A stretch of DNA of 64,000 nt from Ctena decussata. Taxonomy: Eukaryota > Mollusca > Bivalvia > Lucinida > Lucinidae. The stretch spans positions 3,327,415 to 3,391,414 of the forward strand of contig OZ022506.1 in assembly GCA_963989385.1 (NCBI GenBank), in the 5' to 3' direction. Numbering within the stretch: position 1 is the first letter of the stretch; each line of letters begins with the position of its first letter. Both the position numbers and the translations under genes were made by a program. The notes below the pieces were generated by a model that worked only from the letters and a program-made list of their open reading frames with translations, was not told the origin of the DNA and did no database searches. Of this stretch, positions 55,701-64,000 are shown one piece after another.

Positions 55701-57594
55701 TAATAAAAAATTGCAGTTTTCTTGTTAATAAGTATATTTTTACATTCTTTGAAAAAATGCAAGAAAATTGAATTTCATGAAAATCGTCATGAAAAATATC
55801 ATCAATCGATGGGGCATGCTTATGCATATTATTTTAGTAAAACTTACATGGTATGGTAAAGAATAAAACAAAAAAAAAACATTTCACCGTTTCCTTTACT
55901 AGAAAAACAATGTTAAAGTTCAAAATATCCCCAAAACAGACTGCCCAAATTCTGCACCTGCTGCAAGCACCGCCGATCCTTGCCCTATTATTTATTTTCC
56001 TGTTATTCGGTTCTACCATAGAGTAATGTCGACAAAAATGCGCAGATGGAATGGAAACTGTGAAGATCTTGATCATTCTGGTTCCTAAGGAACAGTCTGA
56101 TCTCAGTTTCCACTGTTTGTACAGACCTATGTGCCCGAAAACTTAGGAATTGTAAGTGTATATTATAACTGTATATACTCCACAGTTAGTCGATTTGATG
56201 ATGAACAATAACTCTGTTTGTTTTTTAAACAAGCAAGAACAGAGTTCTTCCGGGATCGTCCACCTTAACAGCCACGAAGGACCTCTGACAGTATCAATGC
56301 ATATTTGCCCATTTTTCGACAAATTACTGCACCTTCCTCAGGCAGCAAAAGTTGAAATATTTGGCATTAATATGTAGCCTTGTGTACTATAAATACATTT
56401 TAACAGTGATTTTGAAAAATTATCATGCCTCTAGACTAACATAGACCAATTTTATCAAGAGGGGTATGTGAATTTTTCAGTCTCTGAAAATAAGTCCATT
56501 TATTTGGTTTTCTAAGATATCAAAATCTTAATTGATAACTATGCTAAAACTGACGTACACACTACTGTTACTGATGTTATGCAATATTTTTTCAGTACTA
56601 AGGACTTTAGCCTATTTTTAGATATAAATGGTGTAAGTACCCCACCCACTTTTTCAGTTTTTCAGCTGTAGACTATCTTTTCCCCCCGTGCCTCAGCAAG
56701 CCACTCACATATAATGAGTATTATGGTAGTACACACATACATGCAAAGTGGCTAGCTGAGGCACGGGGGGGGAAAGTATCTTTAAAAAACTTTTCCTGTT
56801 TCCATTACGTTTAATTACAAAATTTGGCTTTTTCCACCAAAAATTGAAGTCTATGTGCAAAGTAATCAGAAATTAAATTCATGGCCAGTTAGGGGAAGTT
56901 GAGAGCAACAAATTTCAAGAGCAATTCTTTGGCATATCAAAAATTTAATTTTGACTATTTTTATAGGCAAATTAAAATTACAACCGTCAGAGGTCCTTTA
57001 TCAGTTTATTGTTCGCTTATGCCTTATCTCAGCGGACACACAGCTTTGAACCTACATCGAATCAACGTTGCACACAGCTTTGAAACCACATTGAATCAAC
57101 AACATTGAATCAACAACGTTGATTCAACGTCATGACATTGAATTAACGTTGATTCAATGTTGATTCAACACTGTAATCAGCCGGACTTAACTGTTTCATA
57201 TGTTTAAGCCAATAAACAAGTTTCACATTACCGAAATCCTCCTCGTTAGTTGTATCAGTCCGACCGTAAAATACAATACCTATGAGCCGCGACTCAACAA
57301 AGCAAACAAAATGGCAAATGCGCCCAGCGAAGACTGAGATCGTGCTGGACATCTGCCAGTCTAATCAGAGTCTTTGCTGTCCACATTGATATAGCTTACA
57401 TCCTTAGTTACACTTAAAGCCCATAGCGAAGACTCCGATATGGCTTGGCGGATGACCGCCCGGTCTGACCTGAGTCTTTGCATGGTGCACATACCATTTT
57501 GTTGGCTATGTCGTGTCGCGCCTCCAATAACGCCAAGTCCATACAGAAACGAAATGAAAATAAAATATTACCTTTCTCTTAAAGCACTGTACAT
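52167..57594 (-). CDS. Type II membrane protein with C1q head, two coding exons
   Basis: Exons 57572-57594 (23 nt) and 52167-52782 (616 nt) join in phase 2 (AG|A, Arg) to give 639 nt, 212 residues plus stop. Layout: a short basic/polar N-terminus with MYSALRERETNY; a hydrophobic helix at about residues 24-42 (IGIVSTFILVIIFAAFYSL); a charged heptad-like stalk at 43-78 (DLAAEVDSLQRQVKDQ); and a gC1q domain at about 79-212 (VVFSAR, NIGNAYNPTNGEFTAPRSGT, YVFFGHVLSASRKE). No signal peptide and no collagen region are present, so the expected topology is cytoplasmic N-terminus and extracellular trimeric head. Bivalve C1q-domain proteins are a large family, many acting as lectin-like immune recognition molecules; a role here is inferred. 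The 4.8-kb intron holds several MITEs. Confidence 0.85.
52855..52990. repeat. Imperfect inverted repeat in C1q intron
   Basis: GAATTATCGCTGATTAACGC, ATG pairs loosely with CATGCGTTAAATGCGATAAT, and GACGGCAGA with TCGTCTGCC. It looks like a decayed MITE. Confidence 0.5.
53546..53777. mobile_element. Palindromic MITE E copy, left end eroded
   Basis: The left part ACATGAGAAAACTAACAAAG lacks the GAGCCGCGACACG end. The right arm GGATGCCCAGGCTGATCTGA and TTTTCTCGTGTCGCGGCTC is intact. It lies in the C1q intron. Confidence 0.8.
54609..54850. mobile_element. Palindromic MITE E copy
   Basis: Ends GAGTCGCGACACGAGAAAAC and TTTTGTCGTGTTGCGGCTC, arms GCAGACTCAGATCAGCCTGT and CCAGGCTAATATGAATCCAT. It lies in the C1q intron. 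Confidence 0.8.
56685..56777. repeat. Hairpin with C/G-rich arms
   Basis: TTTCCCCCCGTGCCTCAGC plus AAGCCACT pairs with AGTGGCTAGCTGAGGCACG plus a G run and AAA. The loop is about 40 bases. Intronic. Confidence 0.8.
57050..57178. repeat. Short palindromic satellite
   Basis: Variants of TTGAATCAACGTTGATTCAA repeat five to six times, with spacers such as CACACAGCTTTGAA. The core AACGTT is self-complementary, so each unit is a small palindrome. Confidence 0.8.
57284..57524. mobile_element. Palindromic MITE E, diverged copy
   Basis: Ends GAGCCGCGACTCAACAAAGC and GGCTATGTCGTGTCGCGCCTC. It belongs to the subfamily with AAATGGCAAATGCGCCCAGC rather than CAATGTGGTTGTGCGCCCAG. It lies immediately downstream (minus strand) of the C1q first coding exon. 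Confidence 0.75.
57572..57594 (-). CDS. C1q gene, first coding exon (23 nt)
   Basis: ATG TAC AGT GCT TTA AGA GAA AG followed by donor GTAATA, leaving in phase 2 exactly as the main exon requires. No competing in-frame start occurs in the main exon before the membrane helix. Evidence is phase and donor only, so transcript support is desirable. Confidence 0.6.
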
Positions 57595-57747
57595 ATTTGT
57601 ATTTTGTTTCACATGACAGTTGTTGATGACTCGTATGTACGTGGCAAAATTAAATGATGTCAAATGCTCCTTATCGGTGCATTAATGCAGTAATGTGCAC
57701 ATTACAGGTGTGTTTTGGATTATATGTATTGGCAATATCAGAAAAGA

Positions 57748-57898
57748 GTCTTTTCTGTGACCTTCTAGGGTAGCTTATGGTCCAAGTTAGATCCATGCGG
57801 ACAGCAAAGACTCTGACCAGACTAGGCGAATGCCCAGGCTGATCTGAGTCTTCGCTGAGCGCACATGCCTCTTGGTTGGTTTTGTCGCGTCGCGGCTC
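57748..57898. mobile_element. Palindromic MITE E, half copy
   Basis: Only the right half remains: CAGACTAGGCGAATGCCCAG, GCTGATCTGAGTCTTCGC, TTTTGTCGCGTCGCGGCTC. It lies upstream of the C1q start. Confidence 0.75.
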
Positions 57899-57899
57899 A

Positions 57900-59635
57900 A
57901 TTATACACTAGGAGATATGTAAGCTAAAATACACTTTACATTCAAATTAGACCTGTTGAAGATGGCTGTTGTGTACTCTGTCGTACGACACGTTGTAGTG
58001 AAGCGTAGCGGAACGTAACGGCATGAGACTCAGGACTACATTCAAATGTAAGCAGGTCCGAATCTCAGCAGTCTGATACGATTCAGTCCAATCGTATTTT
58101 TTACAAATTATACCATTACTTCCATCAGACTGGGTGAGATTAGCGTGAATCATATAAATATGTTTAATATAAAATTATAATAAAACCGCTGAATAAGACT
58201 GAATAAGTCTTTATAACAAACTACATTTCAAGATGAACTGGACATTTACTGTGTTTTGGTCTACACCCAGACAAGGCGTCTTAATTGTGAGCCGCCGTGT
58301 CGTTTGCAATTTAATTATTTTCGTTTTGTCGGTTACCTGCTCTAAATACCGCACTACATGCCTGGACAGGGAAAACTCAGACTGCGCAATGCAGCTTCGA
58401 AGGCTGATCTAGGTCTTTCATTACGTACAAACAATTTTATTCCATAAAATTTATAGAGTGAAAGGAACTTCAAGACTGATGGGTCTGCGCTCAGGTGGAG
58501 GCTAGTTGAGTATTTGCTGTAACTTGGCTTAAGGTTTATTTCTTTGCAACACCGCTCTTTATCAGCTTCACCGGGCCCTGACCAGTGTTTCGTAACAGAT
58601 AAATGGGCCATATCAAAGTTACGTTATAATGAGACCAACAAACATCTAGATCAAACTGCAAGGCAGCACATGCATATCGCAGGCCTTGTCTCTTGCTGAC
58701 AAAATGCGAGTTTAAATACCATGTGCGGATGCTGAGATTACTTTACTTTGTTAATCTTAAAAATTGAATTTAAATCATGTTAAAGACAACTATTCTATGC
58801 AACAATCTATTTTAGCAAAGAAAATAACATGTCTAACATAGGTAATGACATAGCAGGACCATAGAACAGCTAATTACTGAAGGTATATTCTACATAGAAG
58901 AGAACAAATAAACCGCAACGCGATGAAATAAAAAAAAAAGTGGCATGTTCGCCCAGCGGAGACTGTCGCGGCTCAAATTTCTTTGAAGGAGATGGTGCTC
59001 GCATTGTTTGCCGACTAGTCTTTTAATTCCTAAAATGCTATTTAACATTAATGCCCAGCGTCCCAAAAATGGGACATACGCAAGCAGCGGCGTCTGATCA
59101 GGGTCTACATTTTTTGCATAAGACAAATGGGTAATTCTCCTCAAAAAAAAAAAAAAAACTCTAAAAAAAAACTAAACCTGACACCCATCAAATGATATAT
59201 GGACACATCCAATATATCCAATGGGCATATATGGGTTAATTGGTGCTTTAAGACGTAATACACATATGACACGGCGAAAGGCAACTTTCAACTCTCAAGG
59301 TATAGGCTTTAGTACGGAAACCTTGCTTGTCGAATCTGTCAATAAACATGTGATCTATGAAACGAAAATAAGCGTTTTATAGCGCGTACAAAATGAGCAT
59401 GCGCACCCGTAAAGTTTAATCAGTGTCCTCATGTAAAATCAGACTCAGTTGATCCTGTCGCAAATATGACTACAGTTAGGGTCTAATAATTAGATCAGTC
59501 ATCGCAGGTGAGGTGAGCTGATCTGAGTTGTAACTGTTACTAATGGTGTAAGGGAAACATTTTTCATGTCCCGTCGTTGGTCAAGCGTTATCTTTCGGGT
59601 GTTGATGGCGCTACTTACTACAGCGAAATATATTT
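57900..59635. other. Intergenic between C1q and P450 genes
   Basis: The two genes are divergently oriented, about 2.8 kb apart. A 64-bp MITE E remnant (AAGTGGCATGTTCGCCCAGC, GGAGACTGTCGCGGCTC) lies at 58911-58974. An A-rich run is at about 59143-59171. No gene seen. Confidence 0.5.
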
Positions 59636-59898
59636 GAGCCACGACACGTGAAAACCAACAATATGGTTGTGCGCCCAGCGCAGACTCAGATCAGCCTAAG
59701 CATCGACCAAGTCGAATCAGAATCTTCGATAAGCGCTTAAAGTGTAGCTAAGGGTCTAAGGGTCTAAGCTAGCCTCCATACGGACAGCGAAGACTCTGAT
59801 CAGACTGGGCGGATGCCCAGGCTGATCTGAGTCTGCGCTGGGCGCACAACCACATTGTGGCGCACAACCACATTGTTGTCTTTGTCGTGTCGCGGCTC
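59636..59898. mobile_element. Palindromic MITE E copy with an internal duplication
   Basis: Ends GAGCCACGACACGTGAAAAC and TTTGTCGTGTCGCGGCTC. The segment GCGCACAACCACATTGT is present twice in tandem near 59840-59878, and GGGTCTAA is duplicated near the centre, which explains the extra length. Confidence 0.85.
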
Positions 59899-59945
59899 AT
59901 TTGATTCTAACTTTCAACTACCGTTTCAACCCTAATACTTTCCTA

Positions 59946-60015
59946 AGCAAACAGTGGTAGAGCTAGATCAGACTGCTCTCAAGAAGCAGTCTGATCAGGA
60001 TCTACACTGTTTGTC
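59946..60015. repeat. 70-bp hairpin (AAACAGTG family)
   Basis: GCAAACAGTGGTAGAGCTAG, ATCAGACTGCT pairs with AGCAGTCTGATCAGGATCTA, CACTGTTTG. It shares ends with the inner hairpin at 29619-29687. Confidence 0.8.
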
Positions 60016-60326
60016 AATAGTTTTACAAACACTTAAGTGAACTTATCCAAATCAGATGATCGGAGAACCCAGGATAGGAATGATTGGGGTTTGAACATAG
60101 CTAGAGTAACTATGGATATGCTCCAGTGAAACATGACATTACACGCGAATGCAATATATATATTTCAATAATTGCAACATTCGAAGATATTTTTTTTTTT
60201 ATTTAAGATGTTTCAATAATAACAACATTCGGTGATTAACTCGTGTCTTATGGGACGACGCAGCTTCATCTAACAATTTTTCAGAGATGTGCAATTGTAA
60301 CAAAATTCGGATATATTTTTTGGACA

Positions 60327-60333
60327 TATAAAA
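60327..60333 (+). promoter_or_regulatory. Possible TATA box of the P450 gene
   Basis: TATAAAA, 57 bases before the ATG at 60384. A start about 30 bases downstream would leave a short 5' UTR. The region is AT-rich, so a chance match is likely. Confidence 0.25.
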
Positions 60334-60383
60334 CTGTAAAAAAATAAACATATTCATATTTTATTCTTTTCGTGATAGAAAAT

Positions 60384-60720
60384 ATGGATGTAGTGGCAAT
60401 ATTAATATTTGTGTCTGTTTTCTTGACAACGTACTTGTTGGTTCTGAAACAAAAAGGGTTGCCTCCCGGGCCTTATGTATTTCCAATCATTGGAAGTTAC
60501 TCAATTATCAAACAACTCAGTAGAAAGCCAAAACATCTTGTGTTCTGTGATGCCGCTAAGAAGTATGGAAACATATTTAGTATGCAGTTTGGAAAACAAA
60601 TAATGATTGTTCTGAATGGGTATGAGGCGGTTCATGAAGCGTTGGTGAAACATGCCGACAGATTCTGTGACCGACCAAATTTTCTTCCTAGTCTGGCCCC
60701 AATTCTTAAAAACGGAAGAG
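60384..60720 (+). CDS. P450 exon 1
   Basis: Starts at the ATG of MDVVAILIFVSVFLTTYLLV. An in-frame GTG upstream (60372) is not a likely eukaryotic start. It ends AACGGAAGAG before GTAAGCTG, phase 1. It contains the anchor, proline hinge, A helix and first beta strands. Confidence 0.9.
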
Positions 60721-63678
60721 GTAAGCTGCATGGGTACCTTCACTAGAAATTATTTACCTAACACTCACATTGACATGTTCATAAGAAACTTGTTTTGTTG
60801 TCAGGCTGACCTTTAAATCAACTCAGTAACTGTTCCTAGCTACATAATCTATCAAATTTGAGCAACATACCTCAACAGGTCACAGAGATGCTTCATCACA
60901 GGGTATAATCGATTCCGCTAATTGTCGCTTCCTGCAGAGACTGTACATCATATTTGGCTTCCGGCGAGACTGTCCGCGAACTATTGCTTCCTGCAGAGAC
61001 TACTGTCCTCGAAAATTGGCTTCCTGCCGAGACTGTCCGCGTGACTCTGCTTCCTGCCGAGAGCCTCGGCAGGAAGCAGAATCACGCGGACAGTCTCTGC
61101 AGGAAGCCATTTATCATGTACAGAAGTCTAGGCAGGAAGCAATAGTTCGCGGACAGTCTCGGCGGAAGGCAAATATGATGTACAGTTTCTGCAGGAAGCG
61201 AAAATTAGCGGAATCGATTATACCCTTTGTTCATATGCAATGTGGTTTTGTGACCTTTTAAATAGGGTCAATGTCACCAAAACTTATAACCTTCCTGCGA
61301 CTACCATGCAAGCTTGGTAGAAATTCAGTTTTGGTTTCAGGGCAGAAATGGACCGATGTGAATAAAGTATGACTTGGGCCCAGGGGCCGTATTCATAAAA
61401 CGACTTAAGTGGTTGCTATGCTGTTGCTAAGGCCAAATTTCTTTGAAGGAGATTCCCTACAACTATGAAATTTGGTCTGGAGGAACAGTCTTTGTAAGAC
61501 TGTTCCTCTAGACCAAATTTCATAGTTGTAGGGAATCTCTTTTATAGATATTTAGCCTTAGCAACCGCATAGCAACCACTTAAGTGGCTTAATGAATACG
61601 GCCCCAGGTTCACAATCATTCTTAAGATTAAGGACCACTTTAAAGTTAAGGTGGAAAATCTCGCTCTTACAAAATCCATATTTAAATTATACTGAAAATC
61701 GTAATTTTTGCGTGACCCTACTGACAATTGGAGGGAACCACGGCCTTATATGGAAAAAACACACGAAAGAACCAAAAGAAAGAAGAAAAAAAAAAAAAAA
61801 AAAAAAACAATGGCCTTTAATTCAAAAAAAATATAGCTCGTGTACTCTAGTACTTTTATGTATGATCAAATGATGACCCTGGGTTGACATGGATATTTTT
61901 ATGGGAACGGTCTATTTGCTTCCTTTTGTTTACATGGCAAAATGCAACACCATTAGATTTCATAGTAACAGTTGAAGACTTTGACATAATAGTTGGTAAT
62001 ATACAGTCAACAAAATGAGGATACGAACATTATTAAGTACCAGATGTCAAGGTCATTCTGTGACCTTTGGCCAATGCCACTCGTACTTCAACAGCTTAGA
62101 CATCTTCTCAAAATCCGCTGAGCCAATTGAAGCAAAATGTCAAATTAAGCCTTCATCATGGGTCGGGTACATGGTAATTTGTTTGAACGGTTTGGTCACA
62201 TGGCCAAGATAGCCTTCATATCCGTTTACGGTAGAAACCTTTCAATGCCTTCTTCTCCAGCTTCAAATGACCAATGACATTAAAACTTGGAATACAGCAT
62301 ATGGGATAAATATACTATAAAATTTATACAAAAGATGACCTGGGTTGACAGCTGACAGTTTGTCTCTATTCAGGCCATTTAGGGCCTCATGACCCACTTG
62401 TGTGTTTTTCTTGTAAAAGGAGACAACGGTATAATGAAATGCATTTCTCGACTCCAGTGCTTGAATTATTTCGTCTCATTTTTTTCAGGGATAATACTTG
62501 AAAGTCACAACCAGAAATGGAAAACTATGCCCCGATTCACACTCCAGGCTTTACGTGACTGTGGAGTAGGAAAGTACTCCATTGAAAGAAAAATAATGGT
62601 TGAAGTCGATGCTGCAACAAAGTACCTTGATGCGACAAAAGCTAATCCTACTGAATCAACAGCACTTTTACAAATGATGATCGGAAATATTATCTATGAC
62701 ATAGTTTTCGGTAAACGGTACCTATGAAATTTGCTCCTTTTATAATTAATACTTAGTACTGCGTGCCGTGTGACGACTGCCAAAGCCTGCACATACTCCA
62801 TTAAAGTACAGGGCCGTATTTATAAAACCACTTAAGTGGTAGCTATGCTGTTGCTAAGACTGAATTTCTATGAAGGAGGTTCTGTCTGAAAAGACTGTTC
62901 CTCCAAAGGATATCTCCTTTTTATAGAAATTTTGCCTTAGCAACAGCATAACAACCACTTAAGTCGTTTTATAAATACGGTCCCAGAGTTATTTGTGTAT
63001 CCTTTGTGCTCATTAGGTCCTGCTGGTTAGTTTGAAAAAGGTGCCTGCGCAATAAAACGGTATTGTTGAAACAATAAAACCGAGTCATTTACTTTAAACC
63101 GAGACATTACAAAACAATCGAAGTGGCATGTGCGCCGAGGGAAAACTCAGATCAGCCTGGGCATCCGCCCAATCTGATCAGAATCTTTGCTGTGCGCTAA
63201 AAGAGTAGCTTAGGTTCAAAGCTATCTCCATGCGGACAGCGAAGACTCTGATGAGACTGGGCGGATGCCAAGGCTGATCTGAGATTTCGCCGGTCGCACA
63301 TGCCACTTTGTTGGTTTTGTCGTGTCGCGGCTCAAATTGTGTAATATTTGTTTTTTGTTGAAACGCAGTCTTTACATATTTGCTTTTACAAAATAAGGTC
63401 CCATTTTTCTTCAAACTTTCTGTCTCATATTTGTTTGAAAGTACAAGGTAATCTAAATGTTCCGAACTTCCACCATTACATGTACAATAATTCCTATTGC
63501 AATAAAGATTAAATACTGCCCGTTTTTTTTTTTTTTTTTTTTTTTTTTCAGATATGACTATGACGACCCAGACTTTGAGCTAGTCCGGAGTATGACAGGA
63601 GTGGCTGTCAGTGGGCAAGGAATAGGAAATCCTGCCAATTTCTTCCCAAAGTGGTTGACGAACATCCTCAACAAAAAG
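60384..63678 (+). CDS. Cytochrome P450, CYP2-clan-like, 5' half (partial)
   Basis: Exons 60384-60720, 62489-62717 and 63552-63678 join in phase (1, then 2) to give 231 codons of a protein usually about 500 long. Residues 3-21 form the membrane anchor, followed by the proline hinge LPPGP (26-30). Then come FPIIGS, KYGNIFSMQFG and EALVKHADRFCDRP (B helix area), NGRGIILESHNQKWKTMPRF (C helix with the W-K-x-x-x-R-F pattern), then NIIYDIVFGKRYDYDD. These are the N-terminal hallmarks of microsomal CYP2-clan enzymes, haem monooxygenases of the endoplasmic reticulum. The I helix, ExxR and the haem Cys loop lie past the window. The substrate cannot be inferred. Confidence 0.9.
60900..61226. repeat. 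327-bp near-perfect palindrome in P450 intron 1
   Basis: Outer ends AGGGTATAATCGATTCCGCT and AGCGGAATCGATTATACCCT are exact inverses. The centre is at about 61063 (CCGAGAGCCTCGG). Each arm contains GCTTCCTGC(A/C)GAGACTG or its inverse several times at intervals of about 40 bases. The frames at 60954-61145 and 61016-61261 fall inside and are artefacts. Confidence 0.9.
61383..61605. mobile_element. Palindromic MITE G, copy 1
   Basis: Ends GGGGCCGTATTCATAAAACG and ATGAATACGGCCCC. Arms CTACAACTATGAAATTTGGT, CTGGAGGAACAGTC and GACTGTTCCTCTAGACCAAA, TTTCATAGTTGTAG. P450 intron 1. Confidence 0.85.
61620..62345 (+). repeat. AGGTCA-type repeat, strongly diverged
   Basis: GATGTCAAGGTCATTCTGTG, AATTTGTTTGAACGGTTTGG, TCACATGGCCAAGATAGCC and AATGACATTAAAACTTGGAA (reading both orders) recall the family at 45475-46990. 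An A run at about 61789-61807 interrupts it. Intronic; no exon. Confidence 0.4.
62489..62717 (+). CDS. P450 exon 2
   Basis: Acceptor CATTTTTTTCAG (ending 62488), enters phase 1 (G|GG, Gly), leaves phase 2 (CG|A, Arg) at donor GTACCT. It carries the C to F helices, including QKWKTMPRFTLQALRDCGVG and LLQMMIGNIIYDIVFGKR. Confidence 0.9.
62811..62984. mobile_element. Palindromic MITE G, copy 2
   Basis: Ends GGGCCGTATTTATAAAACCA and TTTTATAAATACGGTCCC. Shared CTTAAGTGGTAGCTATGCTG and TTGCTAAG with copy 1; shorter arms. P450 intron 2. Confidence 0.85.
63100..63333. mobile_element. Palindromic MITE E, copy in P450 intron 2
   Basis: The left end is diverged (GAGACATTACAAAACAATCG). The right end is TTTTGTCGTGTCGCGGCTC. 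It is the subfamily with AAGTGGCATGTGCGCC and GGTCGCACATGCCACTTTG. Confidence 0.85.
63552..63678 (+). CDS. P450 exon 3
   Basis: It follows a long polypyrimidine run (T run about 63522-63548 and CAG). It opens in phase 2 with YDYDDPDFELVRSMTGVAVS, then GQGIGNPANFFPKWLTNILN, KK, and stops at donor GTATTA in phase 0. The frame runs on for 15 codons into the intron, which explains the longer open frame. The rest of the gene is to the right of 64000. Confidence 0.85.
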
Positions 63679-64000
63679 GTATTACATTGCAAAACGAAGA
63701 GCCCCGGTTGCTCACTTGGTTAGTGCTGACCTGGTTGGATTCCCCCTTGAGGCGGACATCTTTTCAATGTAAGGTCAAATTCGTCGTATCAGTAGCTCAG
63801 ATTAAGTTCATGTTTTTCTGTACACTCTGCTTGCAGCGTGTCACAGGTCCTTGATCCGAGTTAAATTATTTGGCAGAATAAAGTCACATTCTTACCAAGG
63901 ATACACAAACGAAATACAAGCCCTGGTTCGCTTCTGGTTGTTTGTTTAGAATTTAACGGTTCTTTCAGACAGTATCTCAGTCTAAATCGAGCTGTCTCCC
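63679..64000 (+). other. P450 intron 3, start
   Basis: No exon recognised before the window edge. GGTTGCTCACTTGGTTAGTG near 63709 is weakly SINE-head-like. Confidence 0.4.

Larger units (their letters stand above)
54880..57280. other. C1q intron, several small inverted repeats, no extra exon accepted
   Basis: The minus frame 54820-55263 crosses a MITE and lacks a domain. A strongly diverged MITE E remnant lies at about 55317-55440 (GAGACGCAGTACGAGATAAA; GCGAAAACTTAATCAGCCTG). An imperfect hairpin of the AAACAGTG type is at about 56048-56122. Confidence 0.5.

Noticed and set aside
60372..60746. P450 frame starting at GTG 60372 and ending at 60746
   Set aside because: The start is the ATG at 60384, and the last codons are intron sequence past the GTAAGC donor at 60721.
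1..64000. CRISPR arrays, bacterial operons, rRNA
   Set aside because: Tandem repeats here have long, diverged units without unique spacers of constant length, and all convincing genes have introns.

Overview
The window is animal nuclear DNA. It is AT-rich, the genes have GT-AG introns of up to several kilobases, and most of the sequence is interspersed repeats: tRNA-headed SINEs, palindromic MITEs and tandem arrays. A membrane-anchored C1q-domain protein, a mitochondria-eating-protein (MIEAP/SPATA18)-like protein and a CYP2-type cytochrome P450, set among this kind of palindromic repeat, suggest a bivalve mollusc. That is an inference; no species-specific marker is visible. I saw no bacterial genes, CRISPR, rRNA or intact autonomous transposon gene.

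Three genes can be built from exons whose splice sites and reading phases fit. (1) Minus strand, about 29340 down to 1967: a long MIEAP-like gene. It has an N-terminal basic exon, a second small exon, a block of short coiled-coil exons joined mostly in phase 2, and a C-terminal MIEAP-like domain spread over four exons with a long polar tail. At least one exon between 24749 and 14999 was not found. (2) Minus strand, 57594 to 52167: a complete 212-residue type II membrane protein made of a transmembrane helix, a coiled-coil stalk and a gC1q head, encoded by a 23-nt first coding exon and one large exon. (3) Plus strand, from 60384: the first three exons (231 codons) of a microsomal cytochrome P450. 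Its catalytic C-terminal half lies beyond the right edge.

Layout: 1-1966 diverged satellite with a dispersed-element insertion; 1967-29340 MIEAP-like gene, whose introns hold MITEs, SINEs, satellites and a 4-kb composite element; 29340-52166 no convincing gene, but large fold-back elements (30766-31722, 33315-37640, 40189-42170), a terminal-inverted-repeat tandem array (38097-39413), a TTAA-flanked MITE (43721-44264), a long AGGTCA-rich repeat (45475-46990) and other arrays; 52167-57594 C1q gene; 57595-60383 palindromic MITEs; 60384-64000 P450 5' half, with several palindromes in its introns.

The three genes have no evident joint pathway. The strongest structural theme is inverted-repeat DNA: about 13 copies or fragments of one palindromic MITE (5'-GAGCCGCGACACG ends) plus at least ten other fold-back families. 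Two SINEs with exact 14-15 bp target-site duplications are the clearest mobile-element insertions. Coordinates of diverged repeats were set by eye and are approximate.
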